Shown: piece by piece, positions 13,215 through 24,706 of the stretch
Layout: each line of letters begins with the position of its first letter
How positions within the stretch are numbered: the stretch's first letter is position 1
Assembly: GCF_048128805.1 (NCBI RefSeq)
Contig: NC_136003.1
Location: 19,984,840 to 20,048,839, forward strand
Source: Centroberyx gerrardi
Lineage: Eukaryota; Chordata; Actinopteri; Beryciformes; Berycidae
Direction of reading: 5' to 3'
DNA length: 64,000 nucleotides
Translations under genes and position numbers: made by a program
The notes under the pieces: generated by a model
What the model was told of the DNA's origin: nothing
Database searches by the model: none
Seen by the model: the letters and a program-made list of their open reading frames with translations, nothing else

Positions 13215-13658
13215 CTCCCCCCACTCTTATATCAGCTACATCTACCAAAGGGAATGGATCTGGCATGTTCAGCAATAGGAATTCCTGAGATCAACCCAAA
13301 CAACCTGGCCCATCAGTATTGGCTTGTTTTGAATGGTGCATCGTGCACCAGATCATCGGCACACAAAATGTCTATTTCTCCATTATCCTGGATGCTGTTC
13401 TTTGCCTGAGCTCTTTTATACAGTATTTATATAGTATACAGATTTATTTTCATACTAATTCTCAAGCTGCCATTTTGATGTCCATAATCCACTGAGTGCT
13501 GATTGTGTCTTTTTGTCAGTGTCTGAGTTTGTATTTGGAGCTGTAACTGGAAGCTTGGCTTAAGTTACTGGCCTTAAAGTATTGTTTAATTGAAGGAATG
13601 TGTGAGTTTCTGCACAATTAGCAGCAGCATGATTATGTTGGAGTAAACTCAAAATAAA

Positions 13659-14807
13659 GCTTGGAATTGTTTTTTAACAATTTTCTTATGAGTCATCAAC
13701 TTTTTCATCAGCTTTTTTTTCTCTGTGCTAATTTGACTATTGAGAAAGACAAAATTGTGTGCTCTCAAACCATGTTCAGTGTTCAGTGCATTATCTTTCC
13801 CTTTTTCAAAAAAAGAGGGTCACATCATTGGGGTGAAAAACAAACCTAAACCTTATCACCAATATAATGCTGCAGTACGCAGCTATATGACCAAATCGGT
13901 ATGTGCTTTGAAGTCATGATATGCCTTGGCACAGCTCACACACAAATAAGATTTTGCGGTACAAGAGTAAAGCTATGATGTCATACCAAACGTAGCACAT
14001 GTGAACTGCAATACAACCAGATCAGCTCATAAATTACATCAGAAAGCATGTCACAAGTAACTGTTTACTAAAACATCTGCCGCTGTTCTTATTCATTGAT
14101 CGTGCTCCTATACATTCCATCAGTGTAAGGTAATACGTTTATCAGCAAACCATATGAGGAGAATAAAATCTGAATAAAGTGATCCTGCAAGCTCACAATG
14201 CCATTTTGCAATGGTTGAATTGAAACCTTGATAATATTTTTTATTTTTGAAGCAAAATTCTTTTGAGAAATTGGGCCTGAAGTTCAGTTTTATTGCCTGT
14301 TTTGCCTGATCACAGTTAGTATATAGAATACATCCTATAGATTTAGGCAAGGTATCATTGGTCATGTAACATGTTAAGGAGATTTTCTTGGCCCTTAAAA
14401 AACAATTCACAATTTTTTCAGGATTGTCTCAAAATAAATACAACATATCATATATTTCTGGATACCTTTCTGAATAGGATAGCATTTTCCAAAGGAGCTT
14501 GAAAGTCTTAAGGAGATTTTAGCTGCATTTGTGGCCATTTTTGCCAGCCTAAAAATGCACTTTGGTCTGTCAGCTTGAACTGTGACCAGCAAAACAGCCA
14601 CAGTCGCCCGGGTCTTTGGAATCTAGCTCACCCAAGTTTTTTTCTTGTGGTCCTTATGGTTTAGGAGTTATTATAGTAGTATGTTTACCACAGGTGACAA
14701 GCAAGATGGAAATCCAAAAGTAGAGTAGCCTACTCATTAAGTGAATAGATATGAGCAGTTGTGTCTGTTAGTTTACAGTGATGTTCATCATCCACTATTA
14801 GAGTAGG
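13659..14807. other. Intergenic region between PDE6G and TSPAN10
   Basis: AT-rich sequence between two convergent genes. I see no exon or recognisable mobile element. The 96- and 64-codon frames on the minus strand have no family features. Confidence 0.35.
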
Positions 14808-16166
14808 CTATATGCTATTAGCTTTATGCCACTGGATGCTATCTAGCAGACGTGTAGTGATAAACAGAGTCAGAATCTGGACCCCCAGTATGATGATGCC
14901 AGCTGTCCCTATCAGGCCCGTGTGCTGCTCTATCCAGCGGGAGATTCCCCCCAGACAGCCACCCAGGAAGATCACACTCTGAGCAGAAAACTCATCCAGC
15001 ATTTGGGCTCCAACACCGCACTGCGAGTTCCACACTGTGCCGTTCTCCAAAGGGTCTACGCAGCATGTGGCAGGGACGCCGCAGGCCAGCACTCCTGGAG
15101 CTGAGCAGTTGTAATATCTGCGGGAAGGAAAATGCTTGTTGATGCATCTGTATCTGTGCACATAACATTGCCTACATTTTGTTGTCGTTTTGCAGGGAGG
15201 GGTCATATTTAGGCTGAGCGCTAAGTGTTTGTAAGGTATGTTTGAATATTGTGTTAGCAGTCTGACTTCATTCTTCTTGGTGAAACACTCAAATCTATCC
15301 TGGGCCATTATAATAACACAATGAGCCTATCCACATTTTTAAGGCATCATTACTCAATGACCAATTAGATTCTACTCACATGTTGATCTCCCAGTCACGG
15401 TAGTTTTCTGCCCCACAGCACTGCAGGCCTGACTGGATCTCATCTGTGATGAACCTCAGATCCAGGTCATCCTGGTAGCGCACCATGGCTGCTAACATCC
15501 CCGACCGCAGGTAGTCTCCTATCTGACCCTGTAGACTATATGCCACAATGGCAGCCAGCACCTGGGCGGTGATCAGCACCAGCACGGCTGCAGAGAACAG
15601 CCTCAGTAAACAGCAGTTCTCCCTCAAGGCGCCCACACAGCCTGACAGGCACAGCACCGTCAGCACGAGGCCCAGAGTCACAAATATGAGCATAGGGTCG
15701 GTACCTATGCTGCCGATCTTCTCCTGGGCAAAGGACTCTTTGTTGATGAGGCCCCACAGCCCCAGGCCCAGAACCAGCAGGCCCAGAACAGTGAACAGCA
15801 GATTGCTCATGAACAGGAGGTATTTTAGGAAGAAGTCAGTGAGAGAGTAGTTGCCGTGGGGTTGAGACCTTTTGGAGGCATGGTTGTTCTGCTCCTGTCC
15901 AGTATTCGTTCCTTCTTGTTGGAGGTCAGTGCTGTCACCAGTCAGTACATGGGTAAGCTCCTCAGCACCCTCTTTCGCCTTCAGACAGACACAGAAATGC
16001 AAGTAAATACCATTGTTCTAGAAAACTTCAAAGAGCCTTCAACTACATTTCCTTCAACCAGGAAAGAGCTACTTACCTTTGGTATGAGCGGGCTGGTCTC
16101 ATTCTGTGTGTTGGCCCTCCTTGACCAGGGCAAATTGAACCATCTCATGACCAAATATCTCCTCAT
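14808..16166 (-). CDS. TSPAN10: TSPAN10 (oculospanin), TspanC8-type tetraspanin
   Basis: Minus-strand coding exons are 16077-16166, 15380-15978 and 14808-15117, with matching phases (999 nt, 332 aa). The start is ATG at 16164-16166 (MRRYLVMRWF); a codon 12 bases further upstream in the same frame is GTG, not ATG. Four hydrophobic segments are visible: near YLLFMSNLLFTVLGLL, PMLIFVTLGLVLTVL, the segment after CCLLRLF, and a last one at LIGTAGIIILGVQIL. The large loop carries CCG, then single cysteines in NCS and ACG, TCC, SQCG and GGC, so eight cysteines in all. That is the hallmark of the TspanC8 group, whose members chaperone ADAM10. The motif YQDDLDLRF is shared with human TSPAN10. The gene is known for expression in retinal pigment epithelium and melanocytes. 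The cytoplasmic N-terminus is long (about 80 aa), as in the family. Confidence 0.93.
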
Positions 16167-16678
16167 ACTCGCAACCACTGGGAGACGATTCTCCCTCTCC
16201 TCTTAGCTGGTCAGAGTGATACAAACTATAATGGAACATAGAGGGAGCGTCTGCTACAGTACGAACAGAAGAGCATGTGAGTTAGAGTTGAATAACCATG
16301 CAGTGTGTTGCCCCCGGCTGCGAGGCTTGGGATTTCATCATCATGTGAGAGTCACAGTGAGGGGATTAGGCAGTTATCAGAGCATGCCTCAGAAACTCAC
16401 AGACACAGTAATGTGATTCTATAGCAGGAGCCATTTGATGAAAGGTGCAGTCAGATAAACCACTAATTCATTAAGATTTCCAAATGTTATTACTGCACTT
16501 TTGATTTATTGGAGAACAGACAGAAAAACTGGTGTGTATCGTGGCCCACTTAGCCACCATGATGTTATCATTTGCATTCTGTTTAATGCAGAATATGATA
16601 AGAGATAATGGAACAAAAAACAAACTGTGATTGATTGTGATTTAAAAAAAAAAAAATGTGAAAAAAAGTGAGGAACTA

Positions 16679-18820
16679 TTAAAAACGCCAAGTGAATCAT
16701 ATTTGATACATGAGTTTTTGAGACCTCTGCATCATCAGTGTGATAATTTTTTTCCTGAAAAACCTGATGTATACAATCAGATACATGCAGTGCACGGATA
16801 ATCCATAATAGACAGACATAATTAGATATATTTAGAGTAGAAATTGAGATATTTATAGCCTATATTGTATTTTTTATATATGCAACCTGCTGTATCACGA
16901 TGATCGATGACTAGTTGGATGTTGCCATGACTCACTTGCTAATAATTGTCTTTTGCTCATTGATTTTCACTAAAAACTGACCAATTCAGAATACAAATAC
17001 ACAATAATTTGTTTTTGGTGTGTATTTTTTAGATGGCAAAAAAGTTCAGTGTTGAAGATGTCCTGAAGATGATTATGGATGGTGATGCAAGTGACATGGA
17101 GCAGTGGAAGCACTGGAGAGCACTGGAGACATCGTCCTGAAAATGACCTCAACCCTTCCAGCGGGAAAAAATCACAAGGTTTTTGCAGACAACTATTTTA
17201 CATCAGTTCCACTGGTGCAACAGTTGAAAGAAAGAGGAATCTACTACATAGGCACAGTCCGAATGAACAGGGTAAAAGAGAAAGATATGAAAGACAAAGG
17301 TAAACCAGGACAACACCATCATTGTAAGATGGTATGGTAACAAAGCTGTGAACCTTTTCTTCTTTTGTCGGCATCGAAACCACTGGGCAATGTGAAACGT
17401 TGGGATCGAAAATCCAAAACCCACATAATGGTTCCCAGACCAGCCATCGTTGAAACATACAACAAGTTCATGGGAGGAGTTGACCTTCTTGATATGCTAT
17501 CTGCACTTTACAAATTCAACTTCAGATCCCGAAGATGGTATATGTACATTTGGTGGCACACTGTCACAGGGGCAGTAATCAATGCATGGAACCTCTACAG
17601 AAGACACCAGAAAAAACTGAAGCCCAGGCAGAAACCCATGGCCCTGCGAAGGTTTCAGGCTGCTGTTGGCACTTCTCTCACAAGCACAGGAAAGGGCAAA
17701 ATCAAGTGTGGCAGATCCTCTCCACCCCCCCCCCAAAAGGTCAACCTCTAGTGTGCCTCCTGATGTGAGAAAGGATGGCGTTGATCATTTCCCAACATGG
17801 GAAACCCGACGGAGATGCAAGCACTGCACAGGCAATCACTTCTCCCATGTCTACTGTGGGAAATGTAAAGTCCATCTTGAACAGGGACAGAAACTGTTTT
17901 CTCGCCTACCACAATGCAAAATAAAGAGGTTGTGAACAAAAACATGAACCAAAAAATGAACCAAACTAACTGAAAGGTTCCTCTTCCACCCTGCCGGTCC
18001 CATTGGTGGGTTTGTCATTGCTGCGTGATATAGCTTCAATGTAGCAGATACAGAATATTAATGACATTGTTGTAGCCTGGTAAGACCATCCTGATCACGT
18101 GACCTCACATTCTGTTTCGCTCCACAGATCAGTCTGGACTTCTAGCCGCCCACATCGATTTCAGTAGGCAGGAGTACTTGCCTTGACAGACAAACTCCAT
18201 CAGCCAATTAGCGAATCCAAATTCAAATCCAGGCGGAAGAACGGCGAAAACGTCTTTTCCGCCGAGAAACTCCGCTAGTGCATACTCTTGTTCTTGTTTA
18301 ATTGTTGTTATTGAGTCTATTTCTGCAATAACTGCACTTATGGCTGTGTTTACTCTACTAACGTTAACATTACCACTCATTGCTTCGTGAGACGGCATTA
18401 CTGTTTTGCCAGTGGCGGCCTGTATTTCACGTCATCAACTATGACGCAGTCCCTGATTGGCCCGGTTACATTGTAATTTCAGGAAAACGATGTGGGCGGC
18501 TAGAAGTCCAGACTGATCCGTGGCGCGAAATAGAATGTGAGGTCACGTGATCAGGATGGTCTTACCAGGCTAACATTGTTGTACAATATGGAAAAAATGT
18601 TCTTTTCTAAGTTTGAAATTACTTGAGGAAAAATTTAAAGGAAACAGAGTTTCCTTTAAATCAAGGAGTTAAATCAGAGTTTAAGGAGTTAAAAAATGTT
18701 GTGTTCTGTATGTTTTTGTTTGTTTAAAAAAAAACATGCTGTGTGCAATAAATTGCAAAAAATTCCGGATGTATCAAATACGATACAAAACAAAACTCAT
18801 ATATGCAAAGTGTTATTTAA
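16679..18820 (+). mobile_element. piggyBac-type DNA transposon, decayed
   Basis: A start-like segment at 17033 (MAKKFSVEDVLKMIMDGDAS) jumps after about 25 codons into the catalytic domain (KVFADNYFTSVPLVQQLKERG, near 17180), so most of the N-terminal and middle transposase is deleted. Downstream are GGVDLLDMLSALYKF...RRWY...WWH (about 17475-17560) and a C-terminal zinc ribbon CKHC...HVYCGKC (about 17818-17868), both piggyBac hallmarks. The pieces lie in different frames. Possible TTAA target sites occur at 16679-16682 and 17817+1000 (18817-18820). A subterminal tatttgatacat motif near 16702 reappears inverted near 18770. The outer ends are therefore approximate. A MITE is inserted at 18073-18572. 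Confidence 0.75.
18073..18572. mobile_element. 500-bp MITE with long terminal inverted repeats and 9-bp target duplication
   Basis: The first 85 or so bases (tagcctggtaagaccatcct onward) are repeated, inverted and nearly perfect, at 18485-18572. Both ends are flanked by the direct repeat acattgttg (18064-18072 and 18573-18581), a perfect 9-bp target-site duplication. The central part encodes, on the minus strand (18398 downward), an ORF with IKQEQEYALAEFLGGKDVFAVLP, which resembles the start of a RecQ/DEAD-type helicase. It sits in the 3' part of the piggyBac relic, so it is younger than that insertion. A 9-bp duplication with long inverted ends suggests a Mutator-like or related superfamily; not certain. 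Confidence 0.85.
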
Positions 18821-19204
18821 TTTTTTTTTTTTTATTTGTCAGAAGGTCCAATAAAGACTCTACTTTTCTGGCAATTATTTGATGGTTCAGGCTTTATAGG
18901 GTTAAAAGAAAATCTAACTTGTAATTTAATCAGTGCAGAAACCTGTTCAATTTTTTTTTTTAGAAATGACATAAAGCCAACAGTCCCTCCAGCTGGATCA
19001 AATGTGCCACTGTGCACCCTGAGCCGGTTAATCTTTTCCACCTGTGCTTTTGGTTTCCCTTCCAAAAATAAATAAAGCTCTTATTTGCTGGAAAGTGAAG
19101 TCCATACCAAAAGATATCTCATTGGAGAAGGTTAGTAACATGAGTGAGTGCCTATTTATTTACAAATTTACTATTTGCTATAGAAAAGTACAGTATAGAA
19201 CATT

Positions 19205-19445
19205 TTCAGTAACGCTTTATTTTACAGCCCGCTAATTACGGTGTAACTAGTTTGTAATTATGGGGTACAAATAAAATAACAATGCTGTAGTTACAGGGTA
19301 ACAAAACAAGAAGTCCAGGAATTAAAGGGTAACAATTTTGTAATTATGAGAGATTTATAAAGTAGTTGTGGTGTAACTGTTTTCGTAATTACCGCATACT
19401 TAAAAAATGATTACAGGGTACAATAACATAATTAGGGGGGACTAA
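19205..19445. repeat. Degenerate array of taattac/ggggtaac motifs
   Basis: Variants of (g)taattacggtgtaac and tacagggtaacaa recur roughly every 35-45 bp across this stretch (for example at 19236, 19285, 19326, 19372 and 19413). It begins with aacgctttattttacagccc, a phrase typical of fish interspersed repeats. It could be an old MITE rather than a true satellite. Confidence 0.4.
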
Positions 19446-19924
19446 ACAAATGTTATCGGTGCTTAGAGGTTAATGCACTGTAAAAAGGCCATTGTAAAGT
19501 GCTACACATGTTTCTATTAACTACATGGGTTGATGCACAGGCTGTTCTGGAAAAAAGAAATTCTACACCTGAAAAGTTGAATTGAAGATGAATAACTTTT
19601 CTTTTTATTTTCCTAAAGTATCCACTCAGATATGATAGTAAGTAAGATTAGAGTGAGCTCTTTTGGCTTAAAACAGTGAAAGTGCAATAGGAATTAGCAA
19701 TTAAATAGATGTTTTCATCTGATGAATCATAATGCAGCTGGAGACAATGCTGCAGAGTTCATAGAATTTAGAATGTCGGTGTCATAAAGACAGATTGACC
19801 TGAACACAGACTCAGACTCACAGTTTCATCTCTGATCGGTGTTCATCTGCACATTGAGAAAGAAAACTCAAATTGCATTCATTTGGGGAAACATCAACAA
19901 TATCTACCTTTTAGAAAGGAAAAC

Positions 19925-22416
19925 ATGGAGAGTGATATCCATCTTGGTAAGCAACATGTATTTTTAATTTTATTATTTAACAGAAAAAGATTAGTACAGA
20001 GGATTTTTCTGAACAAACAAGACACAGACAGTCAGGATAGACTAGCTGTTTGTGTTGAAGGATTTGCATTTGTGTCCAGTTCTCCTTAGTTTGATTTACA
20101 TTGTAAATTCAGTTAGATTTGTTGTTGAAACAAAACTATGATGAACGATATAAGATGAAGCTATGATGAAGCATGTTGACCTTGAATGAAGCTACATCAG
20201 GTGGCCTCATGGTTATTTGTTTCATTAAGATGTTTCCATTGCATTTCTTTCAGCATCCATGCAAATGGTCACTCAACTCAATGCCCTTAGTGATGATCGC
20301 CATGAAAGCATCAACTGCATGTTTGTGAAAGTCCTGAATAAGGAGCAGTACCTTTATGCTGAAGCCTCTAGTTTCTCTGGAGTGACTGCTGAGCTGGACT
20401 GTGACCTTTCACCTCAGTCTGCTGTTGGTCTCGGCTACAAACCTGCTTGTGGATTTGAGAGCCTCAATATATGGGAACCAATAGTCAGCACAGCTTCATC
20501 AGCATACAAACTTCTCTTGGACATGGACAAAGGAGACCTTCCTCCCACAGAGACAGAGTCTCCTCTCATGAAAGTGGACACAGTGTTAGGTAATGCTGGA
20601 GCATCCATCCACCCAGCTCAGCATGTTGAGGCTCAATCCAACCTGCTCCACCTTGTTGAGACTCCATCCCATGAGGCTAAAAATGACTGATGACTTCAAA
20701 ATCATTGAGAGATTGAGGCTGCTTCAGCACTCCCCCATTGGTTTTGACGATGACTACAACATGGAGGTAGTTGGAAAGAGATACCTCTATGCTCCCCCAG
20801 GTGACACATCTGGATTTGTGGCTGACTGCTGCTCACCCTGTGGATCTACTCTGGGCTGCCTGGATGATCGGGAGCCACTGGTCAAATCCCACTTTGACTT
20901 GGAGAAGGAGGGATTTGGTGAGGAGTTCCTCTACGCTTCATCACATCTCTCTAGATTTGCAGTTGACTGCTCCCCACAACATGGGCCATCTCTGGACCAG
21001 CTTGACAAATGGGAACCTGTTGTCAGCAGCACTGATTCTCACCTGATGCAGTTCCTCTCAGTCCTCCTGGAGGAGGAGGAACGTGGCGAAAAGCACATCT
21101 ATGCTTCCTCCACAGTGAATTCTACATTTATGGCTGCCTGCGCTGCACACCATGCCCCTACTCAAGATCATCTTGATGAATGGGAGCCAATTGTCAAAGC
21201 TGATTCTAAACTGATGCTGTTCCTCCAGGACTTGGAGAAGGAGAACGAACAATGTCCTTTTATCAAGAGGGAAATGTTCAACTCCTGTGCACAGACTGAG
21301 GCCGCTGCTGAAAGCTCTGTCACCGTCCTGCATCAACCTGAATGTTGTGAGGGAACAAAAGTCACTGTCCTCTCTGCTGGACCTGACAATAACTCCACCT
21401 CAGAGGAGGTTCTCCCCATCTCTCTTACTGAATACACCCTGATTCACCTGCTTAAGGAAGGATCAACCAACCTCCTTCAGGAGTCCCAGGCTCCAGCCAT
21501 CCAGGTTGAGGTCAAAGTTCCACCAAGCCTTGTGGTTGAAACTGTAAAGGACACCAAGTATCTGTCTGGTCTGACCCTGGAAAAGACACTTCCACCCGTC
21601 CAGCTAGTCAAACCCACAGGACCTCTGAGTTCCAGTGCCAAAGACAGCCTGTCGACAAAACCAAAGAAGAAGAAGCGTGGCTTCTTTTCTTGGCTATCCT
21701 GCATATTCCGGAGGAAGACCAAGAAACCTGCTGACAACATGGCTGCAACAGCAGAGACGCCGCTCCAACAGACCTGCCAGACAGAAGCAGATGAGCCAAA
21801 GCAAGAATATTGTTGCCACAGCAACAGCAGGTACTGCCTTTGTGTGTTTTTAAGGTCAAAGGTCATCAATAAGGTTTAGATTTAATGTAAACGAAAATAT
21901 ACCTATTAAACGACAGGGACAGGAGTCTGTGAGGTCATTTTTTTTCTCAGTTTCTCATCTCACACTTTATTGGAAAGATTGGTCGACTGGCCCTGGTATG
22001 ATGGAATGGAATTTATATTGTCACTAGGAATATAACAAAAACATACCATTCAAAGTGTGAAATTTCCATCAAACATCTCCACAGAGTTAAGAAAGTGCAA
22101 GCTATTCTTCTGAGGAAATATAGCTCTTTGTCTAATAGTTGACAGTATGGAATTCATTTACAGAGAAAATCTAAAAAGCTTTGTGTACATGATTAATCTC
22201 CAATGTATAAAGACACATAAAACATAAATATATACTCTGATGATTGATGTTTGTTGTGAAAGCAGGAGATGCATGGAGACAATAATTGATTCATCACCTC
22301 TCAACAGAGTGAGCAGAGCAGCTCGGTCCAGCCGTCTCACGCCTGCAGCCTTGGTCATGAACAGCACCATTCCTGTATGGTTAGGGCATTGGGAGAAAGT
22401 GGTCCAGGCTTGTTAA
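19925..22416 (+). CDS. Unrecognised repeat protein with four LDxxEP[IV]V motifs and a basic tail
   Basis: Exon 1 is 19925-19946 (MESDIHL, donor G|GTAAGC). Exon 2 starts at 20254 after an AG acceptor and is in phase. The long open region encodes four related units of about 50 residues with the pattern Y[LI]YA...[DA]C...L..L(D)..EP[IV]V, near 20350-20490, 20785-20885, 20930-21030 and 21100-21195. A C-terminal cluster KPKKKKRGFFSWLSCIFRRK (about 21658-21717) has a basic-hydrophobic-Cys-basic character that could dock on membranes. A donor at 21831 fits a last exon 22308-22416. The first unit lies in a different frame from the other three. Either a small intron (gt at 20590, ag at 20769-20770, which would restore the frame) or an indel separates them. 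I do not know the family and propose no function. Confidence 0.6.
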
Positions 22417-24662
22417 TGGTCAAATATCACTGGCTCCTGCAAGTCTATTCACTCTGTGTTTCAGCAGAAGCATATATCACTATGCAACACACACACACAC
22501 ACACACACACAAACAAAAACAACAAATAAAGTCTTTTCCAAAAACTATTTGCCCGTGTGGAGCCACTATAACAGTTCAGGGTTGTAGTAGGCTAATATGT
22601 TCAATATTCAATGAAAAGAAAAAAGAATCAACACTGATAACAGGCGTAGACCTTGAGAATCTGCTCTCTCTAGCTATTCCCATAACTTCCTCTTTTAACT
22701 GCATGCCCTGAAATCATAAGAAAACCCTTTTTTTGGAGAATGCTTTGGGAGAATGACAACATGAAAAACAATTATAGCCTACACACAAACCATGGGGCCA
22801 TGTATCAGGTCTGTGGTCCTATGGATATCTCATACACCTGCTGGTCTGATTTTGATGAAACTTGGATGTGTAATGCATCTTCAAACTGTGTTCTGGTGGT
22901 AAACAGTCACACAGATTAGCCTGATGGGGGCACGATAACTAAAATTCAAAATTTCAGACTCTGAAAAGTTGCTACACCAACTGCTACACCACTGATTTGA
23001 TTTTGATGAAACTTGAAGAGATGATGCATCTTGTCACTGATTGGCCCAAAGGGAGCCTGCATAATTTTGGGGGGAAGACACATTTACTTAGTCTTGTCTT
23101 GTTATTTTATACTTAGCCATTATTTGCACACAGCTGATCCTCCAATGGACCTCCATGATGACATCAGCCATGGTTGCTTGGAGATTTGTGACACAACTGC
23201 AACTGTTTGAAACCCTACCATCAGTGTTATATGCCTATATAGGCTATCATTTAAAAGATACATTTTCATCTGTCATGCTTATGAGCTTATGTAATTTCTC
23301 AGCACAGTAATGGAGCTTTTGAAACCTGATTCAAAATCTTGTCTGTTACAATATATTATATCATGCAACAATTATTTTACAACTCATAATAAAAGTAGGT
23401 GCAAATTGCAATGCGTTATGCCTCACTTATAATGATGCAGTTGAACTTAGTTTATGCAATATGATGAATTCATGAAAACATCATCAGTATGCCATACTAA
23501 CTAGGCATTTAAAACATATAGTACATTAAAAATATAATGTTTGTTGTGGCACACTAATGAGAAATCCACAGCTCATTATACATTTAATGTCAAAATAAAG
23601 AAATACATGGGTCCCAGTGGTAAATATATCACTAATAGCCATAACTCAGTCTTACCAGATTCAAAATGCATACTGTATTATGACATTTGTTATGCAGTTA
23701 CAATGTAATTATAATGTACTTGATACTATACTACGATAAGATGCGTGTATGATGACCTATAGTGTGTTATAACCAATAGTTCAAGAGACAGTCGGTCAAA
23801 CTTTGTTCAGATTGGGAGTAACAACACATATTTTTGCATGCATTGATGCCATTCCCTGTGTATGCTTGAGCGCATTTACATACATGTACACACACACACA
23901 CACACACACACACGTGTGCACAGGCCTGTGAATAATTTCAGTGAGGAGTCAACCTGCTGGTAATTAGCTCACCTGCTCTTTATCTCTTGTACTATAGGAT
24001 GAGGATATATTTTCCTGTGTAGGAGTTCAGGGCTACGGAAAATTCTCCATCTCACCGTAACTCCAAGGCATTCTCATGTGTGTCCGCCATTTTTGGCCTC
24101 AAACTGTGATTTCCATTTTCTGTTTTCTCTCTCAACACCTGCCTTTCTTGTTTGAACCATATCATCCTATACTGCTCTCTGTGACATACAATTAAATGCC
24201 TCATCCAAAGAGTTTCAATAAGTACTTTCTCTCAACCTTTGTGAAATTTGCCCCCGTTTTTGGTTGCAGCACCGAGAAACCTGGGAACGATTCCCTGTCT
24301 GTTTGTGCCCACCTGCAGCTAATTCTCCAGACTAAGCTGCATGTTTCACCAGCATGGAAACAGCTAATATCAACAAGAATAGGAACACCTGATTCATACT
24401 GTAGTTTACAGGCAGATGAGGTAAGATCAGTGACCAGCGTCCTCTCGGTCATCTGAGACGCTTTGTATGAACACTGACAGAATCCCCACGGTGCACCTTC
24501 TGTTTGGCGCCAGTCTGTGAAAATACTAGTTCATATATTCCAGTAGAACCATCTTCTTCATCGTTCTGATAAAGTCATTATGAAGTGATGTGCTGCCGTA
24601 ATTCAATAACAAGCAGCATGTGAGTGACATTGAGATGAAAAACAGAAAGACAGAGAGGGAAT

Positions 24663-24706
<44 letters not shown>

